NCBI GenBank assembly: GCA_016210895.1
Contig: JACQTG010000111.1
Span: 1-12,078 of the forward strand
Direction of reading: 5' to 3'
Origin: Acidobacteriota bacterium
GTDB taxonomy: Bacteria > Acidobacteriota > Terriglobia > Acidoferrales > 2-02-FULL-67-57
Length of the DNA: 12,078 bases
The position numbers were made by a program, and so were the translations under genes. Shown here piece by piece: positions 1 through 6,172 of this stretch. The notes under the pieces were generated by a model. The model did not search any database. It saw only the letters and a list, made by a program, of their open reading frames with translations, and had not been told where the DNA came from. How positions within the stretch are numbered: position 1 is the stretch's first letter; every line of letters begins with the position of its first letter.

Positions 1-101
1 CTCCAGCGCCGCCGCCGCAAATCGCTCGAAAACACAAACGCCCCCTTGCGGGTGCCGACCAGTAAACGGACGCGCCTTGGCCGGCTTTTCTTGGTGGCCA
101 C
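1..101 (-). CDS. BNR-repeat / sialidase-fold protein, N-terminal fragment (cut by window)
   Basis: Reading the minus strand from a GTG at 101, the first 33 residues run to the window edge. They contain LLVGTRKGAFVFSSD followed by a basic stretch and Trp. This is the opening strand of the WD40/YVTN/BNR-like (sialidase or VPS10-type beta-propeller) proteins, which commonly begin with [LV]xVGTRKGxF followed by SDxxRxxW. The start is well supported: an AGGAGG ribosome binding site (minus strand, 107-112) lies 5 bases upstream. These proteins are predicted propellers annotated as glycosyl hydrolases or photosystem-stability-like proteins; substrates are usually unknown. No signal peptide is visible, so it is probably cytoplasmic. 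It is transcribed divergently from the secreted protein at 339. The function rests on the N-terminal signature only. Confidence 0.72.
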   Translation of the reverse strand, partial: MATKKSRPRRVRLLVGTRKGAFVFSSDLRRRRW

Positions 102-159
102 AGTGCCCTCCTGAGGGTGAAGACCGCCCCCGCGGAACCCTGGCTTGGAGAGCCTGCTT

Positions 160-187
160 TTTATGTCCGTCTGTGCTCTAATGTCAA
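160..187 (-). promoter_or_regulatory. Sigma-70-type promoter for the BNR-like gene
   Basis: On the minus strand a perfect TTGACA (182-187) is followed after 16 bases by CATAAA (160-165), a 4/6 match to TATAAT. Transcription would start near 152, giving about 50 bases of leader before the GTG at 101. This is the best promoter match in the divergent gap 102-338. No convincing -35/-10 pair was found on the plus strand for the gene at 339; a GATAAT at 303-308 lacks a -35 partner. Confidence 0.5.
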
Positions 188-295
188 GCTACGCCGTCAG
201 CTTTCGCAGCATCCAAATTGGTGGTGCGGTAAGTAGAGGGAATCGGCCCGGTTAGCGGCTCGACACGGAACTTTGTGGTGGGGAGAGGGTTTAAC

Positions 296-314
296 CAGAG
301 GGGATAATCCTCTG
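296..314 (+). repeat. Inverted repeat in the leader of the glycine-zipper gene
   Basis: CAGAGG (296-301) and CCTCTG (309-314) are perfect inverted arms around a 7-base loop, ending 12 bases before the AGGAGGGG ribosome binding site at 327-334. It could be an operator or a leader hairpin. There is no T-run after it, so it is not a terminator. The arms are short and chance cannot be excluded. Confidence 0.3.
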
Positions 315-338
315 CAAGGAAAAGCCAGGAGGGGCACG

Positions 339-1130
339 ATGAACACCTGTAAGCGAGCCGGAAGGCGGTGGGCATTTTTCGGTGCGCTGCTGGGATTGGC
401 TCTGGCGTGGCCGCTGGCTGCGCAGGAGAACCCGGAGGTCACCAAGGCGCGAGCTGCGGAGGAAAAGCATGTGATGGTGCCGGCAGGCACCCAGCTCGCC
501 CTGGTCTTGCAGAACTCCATCAACACCAAGACCGCCCAGCCCGGCGATGCCATCTACTGCGAAACCATCTACCCGGTCGTGGTGAACAACCGTATCTTGA
601 TCCCCGTGGGGAGTTTCGTCCGGGGCGAGGTGACCGAGGTCAAGCGACCCGGCCGCATCAAGGGCCGCGGCGCACTGCATGTGCGCTTTGACGAATTGAC
701 CCTGCCCAACGGCTACACCACCACGCTTCACGCCAGCTTGGCCGGCGCCGGCACGCCTGAAAACGAGGAAGTGGATCGCACCGAGGGCGGCGTCAAGGCC
801 GACAGCACCAAGAGTGAGGACATCGCCACCGTGGGAACCACCACCGCCGCCGGTGCCGGCATCGGCGCCATTGCCGGCCGCAGTGGCAAGGGGACGGCCA
901 TCGGTGCGGGGGCGGGTGCCGCCGCCGGACTCGCTTGGGTGCTCTTGACCCGCGGGCGGGACGTGATGCTCCAGCGCGGGCAAACGTTCGAGATTGTACT
1001 GAATCGCGACCTGGCGCTCGACGCCGAAATGGCCAAGTTTGAATGGACGGGGCAAACCACGGCCTTGCCGGGACCTGGACGCCAGCCAGAGCAGCGCCGA
1101 CGGCCCATTGGCTCACGTGTCCCCTTCTGA
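339..1130 (+). CDS. Secreted glycine-zipper protein with a VirB10/TrbI-like beta segment
   Basis: This 263-residue protein starts at ATG 339 behind a strong AGGAGGGG (327-334); an earlier in-frame ATG at 273 has no ribosome binding site and would mask the signal peptide. Residues 1-28 form a Sec signal (basic KRAGRR, hydrophobic core, LAA-QE end). Residues 44-135 are beta-rich and contain VPAGTQLALVLQNSINTKTA, a style seen in the periplasmic part of VirB10/TrbI-like proteins and in many acidobacterial envelope proteins. Residues 164-204 are a Gly/Ala-rich zipper (GAGIGAIAGRSGKGTAIGAG) that could insert in or pack against a membrane. A last beta segment includes MLQRGQTFEIVLNRDL, and the tail is Pro/Arg-rich. 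No conjugation genes are nearby, so a type IV secretion role is not supported; an outer-membrane or periplasmic structural role is the more cautious reading. The exact function is unknown. Confidence 0.85.
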   Translation: MNTCKRAGRRWAFFGALLGLALAWPLAAQENPEVTKARAAEEKHVMVPAGTQLALVLQNSINTKTAQPGDAIYCETIYPVVVNNRILIPVGSFVRGEVTEVKRPGRIKGRGALHVRFDELTLPNGYTTTLHASLAGAGTPENEEVDRTEGGVKADSTKSEDIATVGTTTAAGAGIGAIAGRSGKGTAIGAGAGAAAGLAWVLLTRGRDVMLQRGQTFEIVLNRDLALDAEMAKFEWTGQTTALPGPGRQPEQRRRPIGSRVPF

Positions 1131-1143
1131 TGTTACCTGCCAG

Positions 1144-1434
1144 CTAGCCCTTTGAGAACCGCAAGGGGCTGAACGCCTCGAGCGTGCTGCCCAGAACGAA
1201 GTTCCCCCCCGACCGAGGCAGGACGTAGCCGGAAAAGGAGCGGAGCACGTGGCGGGCAGAGACATGCTGCGCCTGGACGCGAAGGGTTTGTCCGCGCACC
1301 GGATGCGTGCGTGCAAAATGGGCCGCTCGCCAGTCCACTTGGCCCGACCAGCACCCGGCGGCGTTCACCATCGCACCCGCCAGAAAGTGCCGCCCACCCA
1401 CATGCACGCCGAGAGTAGTGGCAAGCTCAGATTG
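1144..1434 (-). pseudogene. thiO: Remnant of a ThiO-like FAD-dependent amine/glycine oxidase (DAO family)
   Basis: The minus-strand frame ending at the stop at 1144 encodes about 97 residues that read as the middle of a DAO-family oxidase. It has VNAAGCWSGQV (the family's VNAAGxWsgqi), then HPVRGQTLRVQ (PVxGQxLxL, substrate-domain strand), then RHVLRS, GYVLPRSGG and FVLGSTLEA (yxvPRxdGrlliGaTxE). Glycine oxidase ThiO, which makes the iminoacetate used for the thiamine thiazole ring, has these motifs in this order. The N-terminal dinucleotide-binding GxGxxG region and the C-terminal WAGxRPxTpDgxPxiG motif are absent: the frame stops soon after GSTLEA, and nothing recognisable precedes about 1434. 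It lies between two plus-strand genes with no start or ribosome binding site of its own. It is therefore a decayed fragment, not a working enzyme. The family is clear; the choice of ThiO over other DAO members is less certain. Confidence 0.72.
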
Positions 1435-1564
1435 GGCTGTGGTAGCATGATGGGAATTGATTCCAGAATGGGAAGAATCGCATGCGCCCCTCACCGCCTT
1501 CCCCCGGCTTCCTTTCTCAAACCAACTGCCACAAACCAGGTGAGTTAGTTACACTATTCCATTT

Positions 1565-1580
1565 TGGAACCGAGTCTGCT
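1565..1580 (+). promoter_or_regulatory. Sigma-54 (-24/-12) promoter of the NtrC-family gene
   Basis: TGGAACC-GAGT-CTGCT matches the sigma-54 consensus TGGCACG-N4-TTGCW at 9 of 12 defined positions. It keeps the invariant GG (1566-1567) and GC (1578-1579) exactly 10 bases apart, inside an AT-rich stretch. Transcription would begin near 1591. The -24 GG also lies in a small inverted repeat, TTCCA-TTT-TGGAA (1557-1569). A promoter here leaves only about 7 bases before the TTG at 1598 but a normal leader before ATG 1619. Confidence 0.55.
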
Positions 1581-1618
1581 TTAGTAGTTACAAAATCTTG
1601 CAGGGGGTCAGTGGGCAG

Positions 1619-3004
1619 ATGAGAGAGGCAGCCTCGCGCGTGGAAGGCGGGACGCCCTTTGTCTTGCTTGTGGCCGATGACGAGCCGGCTACCTGCGACG
1701 TCTGCCAGACGGTGGCCGAGTCACTAGCACTGCGCGTGCTGACCGCGCAGACGACCGAGCAAGCCTTGGAGATATTGGATAACCAGCAGGTGGACATTGT
1801 ACTGGCCGATTTGCGCATGCCGGCCGTAGGCGGGATGTCGCTGCTCGAGCGGATCAAAGCGGACCACCCCCATATTGAAGTCATCATTATGACCGGCTAC
1901 GGTTCGGTGGAGTCGGCCGTGCAGGCGATGAAGCTCGGCGCCTACGACTACCTCCCCAAGCCGTTTCACACCGATGAGTTGCGGGTGATGCTCGAGCATC
2001 TGATGCAGCGGCTGGCCCTGGTCGAGGAGAACTTGATTTTGCGCGAGCAGGTGCGGTCGCGGCCGGGGTTCGGCGAGATGGTGGGCGCATCGCCCAAGTT
2101 GCAGCGCATTTACAAGCTGGTTCTCAAAGTGAGCCAGAGCCGCTACCCGGTGTTGATCGTCGGCGAGAGTGGCACAGGCAAGGAGCTTGTGGCCCGGTCC
2201 ATCCACTACCTCGGCCCCAACCGCGAAAAACCCTTCTCCCCGGTGGACTGTGCGGGACTCGTGCCGACGCTGATCGAGAGCGAGTTGTTTGGCTATATCA
2301 AAGGTGCGTTCACGGGGGCGCTGCGCTCCAAGCAAGGCTTGATGGAGGCGGCCCACGGCGGGACGCTCTTCCTGGACGAAATTGCCGAGTTGCCGGTCGA
2401 TCTGCAGGCCAAACTTCTGCGGGCTCTGCAGGAGCGGGAAATTAAACCGGTGGGGAGTACCCAGCGCATCCCCATTGATGTGCGGGTGATTGCCGCCACC
2501 AACCGCGACATCGATGTCGCCATCCGCGAGGGTCAGTTCCGCAAAGACCTCTACTACCGGCTCAACGTGGTCACGCTCAAGATCCCGCCGCTGCGGGAGC
2601 GGAAATCCGACATTCCCTTGCTCGTAAACCATTTCGTCGAGCGCTTCAGCGATGCCGCGCGCCCCGTCAAAGGCATTTCGGAAGAAGCCATGGCGCGATT
2701 GATGAACTACGATTGGCCGGGCAATATCCGCGAGCTGGAAAACGTGATTGAGCGGGCGGTGGCGTTGGGCTCTGGCCCCATTATCCACACCGTGGACTTG
2801 CCCTCCAACCTCCAGTCTTCGCCGGTTCCCGATTCCTCCGGCCTGCCGCGTGAAGGCATCTTGCCCCTGCACGAGCTCGAAAAGCGCACGATCCTGCGCG
2901 CCATCGAAGAGCTCGGCGGCGACAAGTTGTTGGCGGCGCGCATGCTCGGCATCGGCAAGACCACGCTGTACCGCAAACTCAAAGAGTACGAACTGGAATC
3001 CTAG
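1619..3004 (+). CDS. Sigma-54-dependent response regulator, NtrC family (REC-AAA+-Fis HTH)
   Basis: This 461-residue activator couples phosphorylation to ATP-driven opening of sigma-54 promoters. The receiver domain (about 14-130) is complete: acidic pair D20/D21, phosphoacceptor D64 (LADLRMP), T92 and K114 (PKPF). A linker with LxEENLxLREQV leads to the AAA+ domain (about 155-385): Walker A GESGTGKE at 182-189, an intact sigma-54-contacting GAFTGA loop at 229-234, and Walker B LFLDE with D253/E254. The C-terminus (about 416-461) is a Fis-type helix-turn-helix (AARMLGIGKTTLYRKLKEY). Length is normal for the NtrC/ZraR group. ATG 1619 is chosen over the in-frame TTG 1598 because the receiver begins soon after it, AGGGGG lies upstream, and the predicted transcript starts near 1591. 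A terminator-like hairpin follows directly. The hybrid kinase 255 bases downstream is its likely partner. The regulated targets are unknown beyond the local promoters. Confidence 0.95.
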   Translation: MREAASRVEGGTPFVLLVADDEPATCDVCQTVAESLALRVLTAQTTEQALEILDNQQVDIVLADLRMPAVGGMSLLERIKADHPHIEVIIMTGYGSVESAVQAMKLGAYDYLPKPFHTDELRVMLEHLMQRLALVEENLILREQVRSRPGFGEMVGASPKLQRIYKLVLKVSQSRYPVLIVGESGTGKELVARSIHYLGPNREKPFSPVDCAGLVPTLIESELFGYIKGAFTGALRSKQGLMEAAHGGTLFLDEIAELPVDLQAKLLRALQEREIKPVGSTQRIPIDVRVIAATNRDIDVAIREGQFRKDLYYRLNVVTLKIPPLRERKSDIPLLVNHFVERFSDAARPVKGISEEAMARLMNYDWPGNIRELENVIERAVALGSGPIIHTVDLPSNLQSSPVPDSSGLPREGILPLHELEKRTILRAIEELGGDKLLAARMLGIGKTTLYRKLKEYELES

Positions 3005-3006
3005 CT

Positions 3007-3039
3007 CGGCCGGATTCTGCCGCCGGCCGGTTTCATTTT
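3007..3039 (+). terminator. Rho-independent terminator after the NtrC-family gene
   Basis: CGGCCGG (3007-3013) pairs with CCGGCCG (3023-3029) around a 9-base loop. This 7-bp all-GC stem is followed by GTTTCATTTT. The stem begins two bases after the stop codon. The T-tract is interrupted by C and A, so termination may be partial. It would separate the activator transcript from that of the kinase. Confidence 0.6.
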
Positions 3040-3106
3040 GGCACGGCCTTCCCTCCTGGGTGTGTCCTCGAAGTCGATTTCTTGTCTGTTTTGTGCACTT
3101 CGCGAA

Positions 3107-3122
3107 TGGCATTCCGGCTGCA
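3107..3122 (+). promoter_or_regulatory. Sigma-54 (-24/-12) promoter of the hybrid kinase gene
   Basis: TGGCATT-CCGG-CTGCA matches TGGCACG-N4-TTGCA at 9 of 12 defined positions. The invariant GG (3108-3109) and GC (3120-3121) are 10 bases apart. The predicted start near 3133 gives a leader of about 127 bases before the kinase ATG. The -24 element overlaps the inverted repeat GAATG-G-CATTC (3104-3114). Together with the similar site at 1565 it suggests that the neighbouring sigma-54 activator controls its own kinase. Confidence 0.6.
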
Positions 3123-3163
3123 CTACAGTTGGAGTGAAAGAAAGCGTACAGGGAGTTGCTTAC

Positions 3164-3205
3164 ATGAGCTTGCGGGTGTGGTTACCGCACTGCTTGCAAG
3201 GCTGA
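3164..3205 (+). CDS. Possible 13-residue leader peptide before the hybrid kinase
   Basis: ATG 3164 opens a 13-codon frame, MSLRVWLPHCLQG, with stop at 3203-3205. It has AGGGAG (3150-3155) at 8 bases spacing, a better ribosome binding site than the kinase ATG at 3260 has. It lies inside the transcript predicted from the sigma-54 promoter at 3107 and is in the same frame as the kinase. It could be a leader peptide that tunes kinase translation. Nothing in its composition shows amino-acid attenuation, and a frame this short can occur by chance. Confidence 0.22.
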   Translation: MSLRVWLPHCLQG

Positions 3206-3259
3206 ACCGGAGAGGGGAGCGAGCTGCTGCTTTCGAGGCAGAGCGAAACCGTACGATCA

Positions 3260-6172
3260 ATGACGGCTTGGTTGAGTAGTGTAGAGCGCGATCCCCTGAC
3301 GCAAAAAGTCAGCGAGCTCGCGCAAACCATCGCGACCACGGCCGAGGTTTCGGAGATCCTGGCCGCCGGAGCACGAGCGCTGCAGGGGCTGCTGGGCGCC
3401 GACCGGGTGACGTTGTGGAGTTTGCCGGCCCGCAGTCGCTCCCTGCGCTGGTGTGGCGGTACAACCGGCGAGTGGGCGGGCACGGAACTCGCGCTCTCTC
3501 TCTACCCGAACTTGGCCCAGCTGTTCGCCGCCCAGCAGCCGCAGTGGGTCGAGCTTTCCACCGAGCTCTGGCCGAGCACGCCCTCCCCGCTGCTCGGCGC
3601 TCACTCATTTCTCTATCTTCCGCTGAGGTTGCTGGGAGAACCTCAGGGTTGCGCGTGGGCGATTTTTGACCGCCGCGGAACGACTCCCCCAGAAAAAGAA
3701 GTGAGAATGGCCCAAGTCGTGGCCGCCTTGCTTTCGGCCGGCCGGCGGCACGCCGAGTCTCGCCAACGCAGCAGCCAGCGAGAAGAGGGGTGGGATCGCC
3801 TGCTGCACCTGGCCCAGGCATTACTTCGTACGCCGGCGGACTGTCGAACCCTGGAATCTCTCCTCAAGGCCACACGGGAGGTGATAGGGGGGTACGCCCT
3901 CGCCCTCTATCCACTCCAGGGCGGTGCTTGGCGGCGGGGGGAGGCCGCTGGCAGCATGGACCTGTTGCCGGAGGAGCTTCCGGGTGGCGATCCGGAATCG
4001 CAACCCTGGGAGAAGGCAGCGGCCAGCTCGGCCACTGTCGTCGTCTCGGGGGGTGAATGCGCCGATGCATGGGCAGCCGCTGTGGTTGAATTCTGTCCCG
4101 CCTGCACAATCCCCGAACACGAGCTATGGTTCGTGCCGGTGCCGACTATCGGGCAGGCACCGTGCGTCTTGCTATCTGTCGTGCCACCGGCGGCGATGAA
4201 GTCGGTGGGGCCGCTGCTGGAGGTCGGGGCGGCTTTTCTGGGTTTGACGCTGGCCGCCAGCACCCTGCCCGCTGCGACTGTGCAGGCTGAGATTCGTTGG
4301 CAGCACTTATTTGAGAGTCTTCCTATCCCGGCCTTTCAGTTGGACGCCGCGGGCCGCTTCGTACTCGTTAACCGCGCCTTGCTCGAGTGGACGGGCAAGG
4401 CGGCGCGCGAACTGCTCGGCCAGCCCTGGGCCGCTTTCCTTGACGAAGCCGGGCGCGACGCGTTCGCGGCCTGGCGGACAAGCGGGAAATCTTGCTGGCG
4501 ACATGAAATCTACTGGCATGGCCAAACCGGGCCCCAGGCCTGCTTGCTCGTACTGCGAAAGATCGGCCTGCCCCAGGAAGGCTACTGGGGTTTTCTGCAC
4601 GACCTCACTGCGCTCCAGCGAGTGGAACGGGAGCGGCAGCAGATGGAGGCGCGACTGAAAGGGCTGTTGGACGCCACCCACGACGGGGTATGGCTGATCG
4701 GTACAGACCAAAGGGTGCAATTTGCCAACCATCGTCTGGCCAACCTGTTGGGCGTGGACCTGCGCGAGATCGGCCCCGGCAAATCACAGGCGAGCCTGAT
4801 TGAGCAGTTGCAGGGACGGTTCCGCGAGCCGGAGCGGATGGCCGAGCGCTGGCATTACTTGAACAACCATATGGAAGAAGTCTCCTGGGATGAGGTCGAG
4901 TTGATTCATCCGCGTCACCGTATGCTGGAACGCTTCGTACGTCCGCTCACCGACTCCGCTCAACGGCCGGTGGGACGCCTGGAGGTCTATCACGACGTCA
5001 CCGCGCGCCGCCAGTTGGAGCAGAAGGTCGTGCAGCGCGAGCGACTGGCTGCCCTGGGTCAGCTCATCTCCGGCGTGGCCCACGAATTGAACAATCCCCT
5101 GACAGCCGTCGCCGGCTATGCCCAGCTCCTGCAACAACACAAGCTGTCGGAAGGCGTTCGCCGAGAACTGACGCGATTGGCCCAAGAAGCCGGGCGCGCG
5201 AGCCGGATTGTGAAGAACCTCCTGCTGTTCGCTCGACCCCGCAAGCCCGAGCGGCAGCGCGTGGACATTCAGCCACTACTGGAGCAGTGCTTGCAGTTTC
5301 GCGCCTACGAGTTGGCGGTCCAAAACATTGCCATCGAGCAGCAATTCGCCTCCGACCTGCCGGCCGTCTGGGCCGATCCGCACCAATTGCAGCAGGTGTT
5401 TCTCAACATCCTGTTGAACGCCGAGCAAGCCATTCGTAGCATCCGCGACCGCGGCCGCATTATCCTGCGGACTCACTCATTGAAGGACCCGGCGCGCGTG
5501 CGGGCCGAGATCACGGACGACGGCCCGGGCATTTCCCCGGAGGATCTGGCCCACGTCTTCGAGCCTTTTTTCACCACCAAAGAAGCCTACGAAGGGACCG
5601 GACTCGGGCTCTCGGTTTCGCAGACCATCGTCAAAGACCACCAAGGAGAAATTTACGCTGAAAGCCATGGGGGCGGCGGCACCACGTTCGCCGTCGAACT
5701 GCCGACTCTCCCCGGGCCCAGACCGGTTACGCCAGGGAGGCAGCGCGCAGCCCTTCAACCGGTGGCTGAAAGGCGACAACCCCAGGTGCTGGTGGTGGAC
5801 GACGAGGAGTCGGTGGCGCAATTAATCGGCGACGTTCTGCGCCAGCAAGGTTGCCAGGTTCAGCTCCGCACGAACAGCCAGCAAGCTTTGCAAGATGCCC
5901 TCTCCCAGGAGTTCGACCTGTTGATTTGCGACATTAAGATGCCGGCCGTGGATGGGGAGACGTTTCACCGACGACTGGCCGAGCACAGCCATCCCCTGGC
6001 AGCACGCATCTTGTTCACCACCGGCGACACCTTGGCCCGCCAGACCAGCGAGTTCCTCGAACGGGTGCAGTTGCCCTGCCTGGCGAAGCCCTTTTTGGTC
6101 GAAGAGTTGAAGGCCGCGGTTCGAGAGCTGCTCCTGGAGCGCGCCGCGGGCGAGACCCCAGAACGGCAATGA
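3260..6172 (+). CDS. Multisensor hybrid histidine kinase (GAF, GAF-like, PAS, PAS, HisKA, HATPase, REC)
   Basis: This is a 970-residue soluble kinase; no membrane segments are visible, so it senses cytoplasmic signals. Residues about 10-165 form a GAF domain (AGARALQGLLGADRVTLW). Residues about 175-340 are a more diverged GAF-like region. Two PAS domains follow, at about 346-455 (FESLPIPAFQLDAAGRFVLV) and 463-590 (LLDATHDGVWLIG). The HisKA domain carries the H-box AHELNNPLT with phospho-acceptor H608. The ATPase has its N-box (LNILLNAEQAI, about 717), G1 (DDGPGIS, about 754) and G2 (GTGLGLS, about 779). A complete receiver ends the protein: VVDDEES at about 843, phosphoacceptor D891 in ICDIKMP, then TTGD and AKPF. 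ATG 3260 is the only usable start after the in-frame stop at 3203, though its ribosome binding site is poor. A sigma-54 promoter lies upstream, and the next gene overlaps by 4 bases. The signal is unknown. Confidence 0.95.
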   Translation: MTAWLSSVERDPLTQKVSELAQTIATTAEVSEILAAGARALQGLLGADRVTLWSLPARSRSLRWCGGTTGEWAGTELALSLYPNLAQLFAAQQPQWVELSTELWPSTPSPLLGAHSFLYLPLRLLGEPQGCAWAIFDRRGTTPPEKEVRMAQVVAALLSAGRRHAESRQRSSQREEGWDRLLHLAQALLRTPADCRTLESLLKATREVIGGYALALYPLQGGAWRRGEAAGSMDLLPEELPGGDPESQPWEKAAASSATVVVSGGECADAWAAAVVEFCPACTIPEHELWFVPVPTIGQAPCVLLSVVPPAAMKSVGPLLEVGAAFLGLTLAASTLPAATVQAEIRWQHLFESLPIPAFQLDAAGRFVLVNRALLEWTGKAARELLGQPWAAFLDEAGRDAFAAWRTSGKSCWRHEIYWHGQTGPQACLLVLRKIGLPQEGYWGFLHDLTALQRVERERQQMEARLKGLLDATHDGVWLIGTDQRVQFANHRLANLLGVDLREIGPGKSQASLIEQLQGRFREPERMAERWHYLNNHMEEVSWDEVELIHPRHRMLERFVRPLTDSAQRPVGRLEVYHDVTARRQLEQKVVQRERLAALGQLISGVAHELNNPLTAVAGYAQLLQQHKLSEGVRRELTRLAQEAGRASRIVKNLLLFARPRKPERQRVDIQPLLEQCLQFRAYELAVQNIAIEQQFASDLPAVWADPHQLQQVFLNILLNAEQAIRSIRDRGRIILRTHSLKDPARVRAEITDDGPGISPEDLAHVFEPFFTTKEAYEGTGLGLSVSQTIVKDHQGEIYAESHGGGGTTFAVELPTLPGPRPVTPGRQRAALQPVAERRQPQVLVVDDEESVAQLIGDVLRQQGCQVQLRTNSQQALQDALSQEFDLLICDIKMPAVDGETFHRRLAEHSHPLAARILFTTGDTLARQTSEFLERVQLPCLAKPFLVEELKAAVRELLLERAAGETPERQ

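Noticed and set aside
339..1130. Type IV secretion component (VirB10/TrbI) as a firm call
   Set aside because: Only a partial beta-segment resemblance is visible. There is no proline-rich periplasmic linker or N-terminal membrane anchor of VirB10, and no other vir or tra gene is in the window.
1146..1170. Inverted repeat AGCCCTTT / AAGGGGCT just after the glycine-zipper gene as a terminator
   Set aside because: The stem has a G-T wobble and no T-run follows it on either strand. It also falls inside the DAO remnant, so the repeat is probably incidental.
1249..1548. Plus-strand frame of 99 codons in the gap before the NtrC-family gene
   Set aside because: The minus strand here carries DAO-family motifs. 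The plus frame has no ribosome binding site and no recognisable features.
1598..1621. TTG 1598 as the start of the NtrC-family protein
   Set aside because: It would lie about 7 bases from the predicted transcript start, leaving no room for a ribosome binding site. ATG 1619 still precedes the whole receiver domain.
3039..3054. TGGCACG-N4-TCCC, resembling a sigma-54 promoter after the NtrC-family gene
   Set aside because: The -24 half is perfect, but the required GC at -12 is CC and TTGC is TCCC. It also overlaps the tail of the terminator. The site at 3107 is much better.
1724..3112. Long minus-strand open frame (over 450 codons) opposite the NtrC-family gene
   Set aside because: The plus strand holds a complete REC-AAA+-HTH protein. 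The reverse frame has His/Gln/Arg-rich low-sense composition typical of GC-rich antisense shadows and no recognisable domain.
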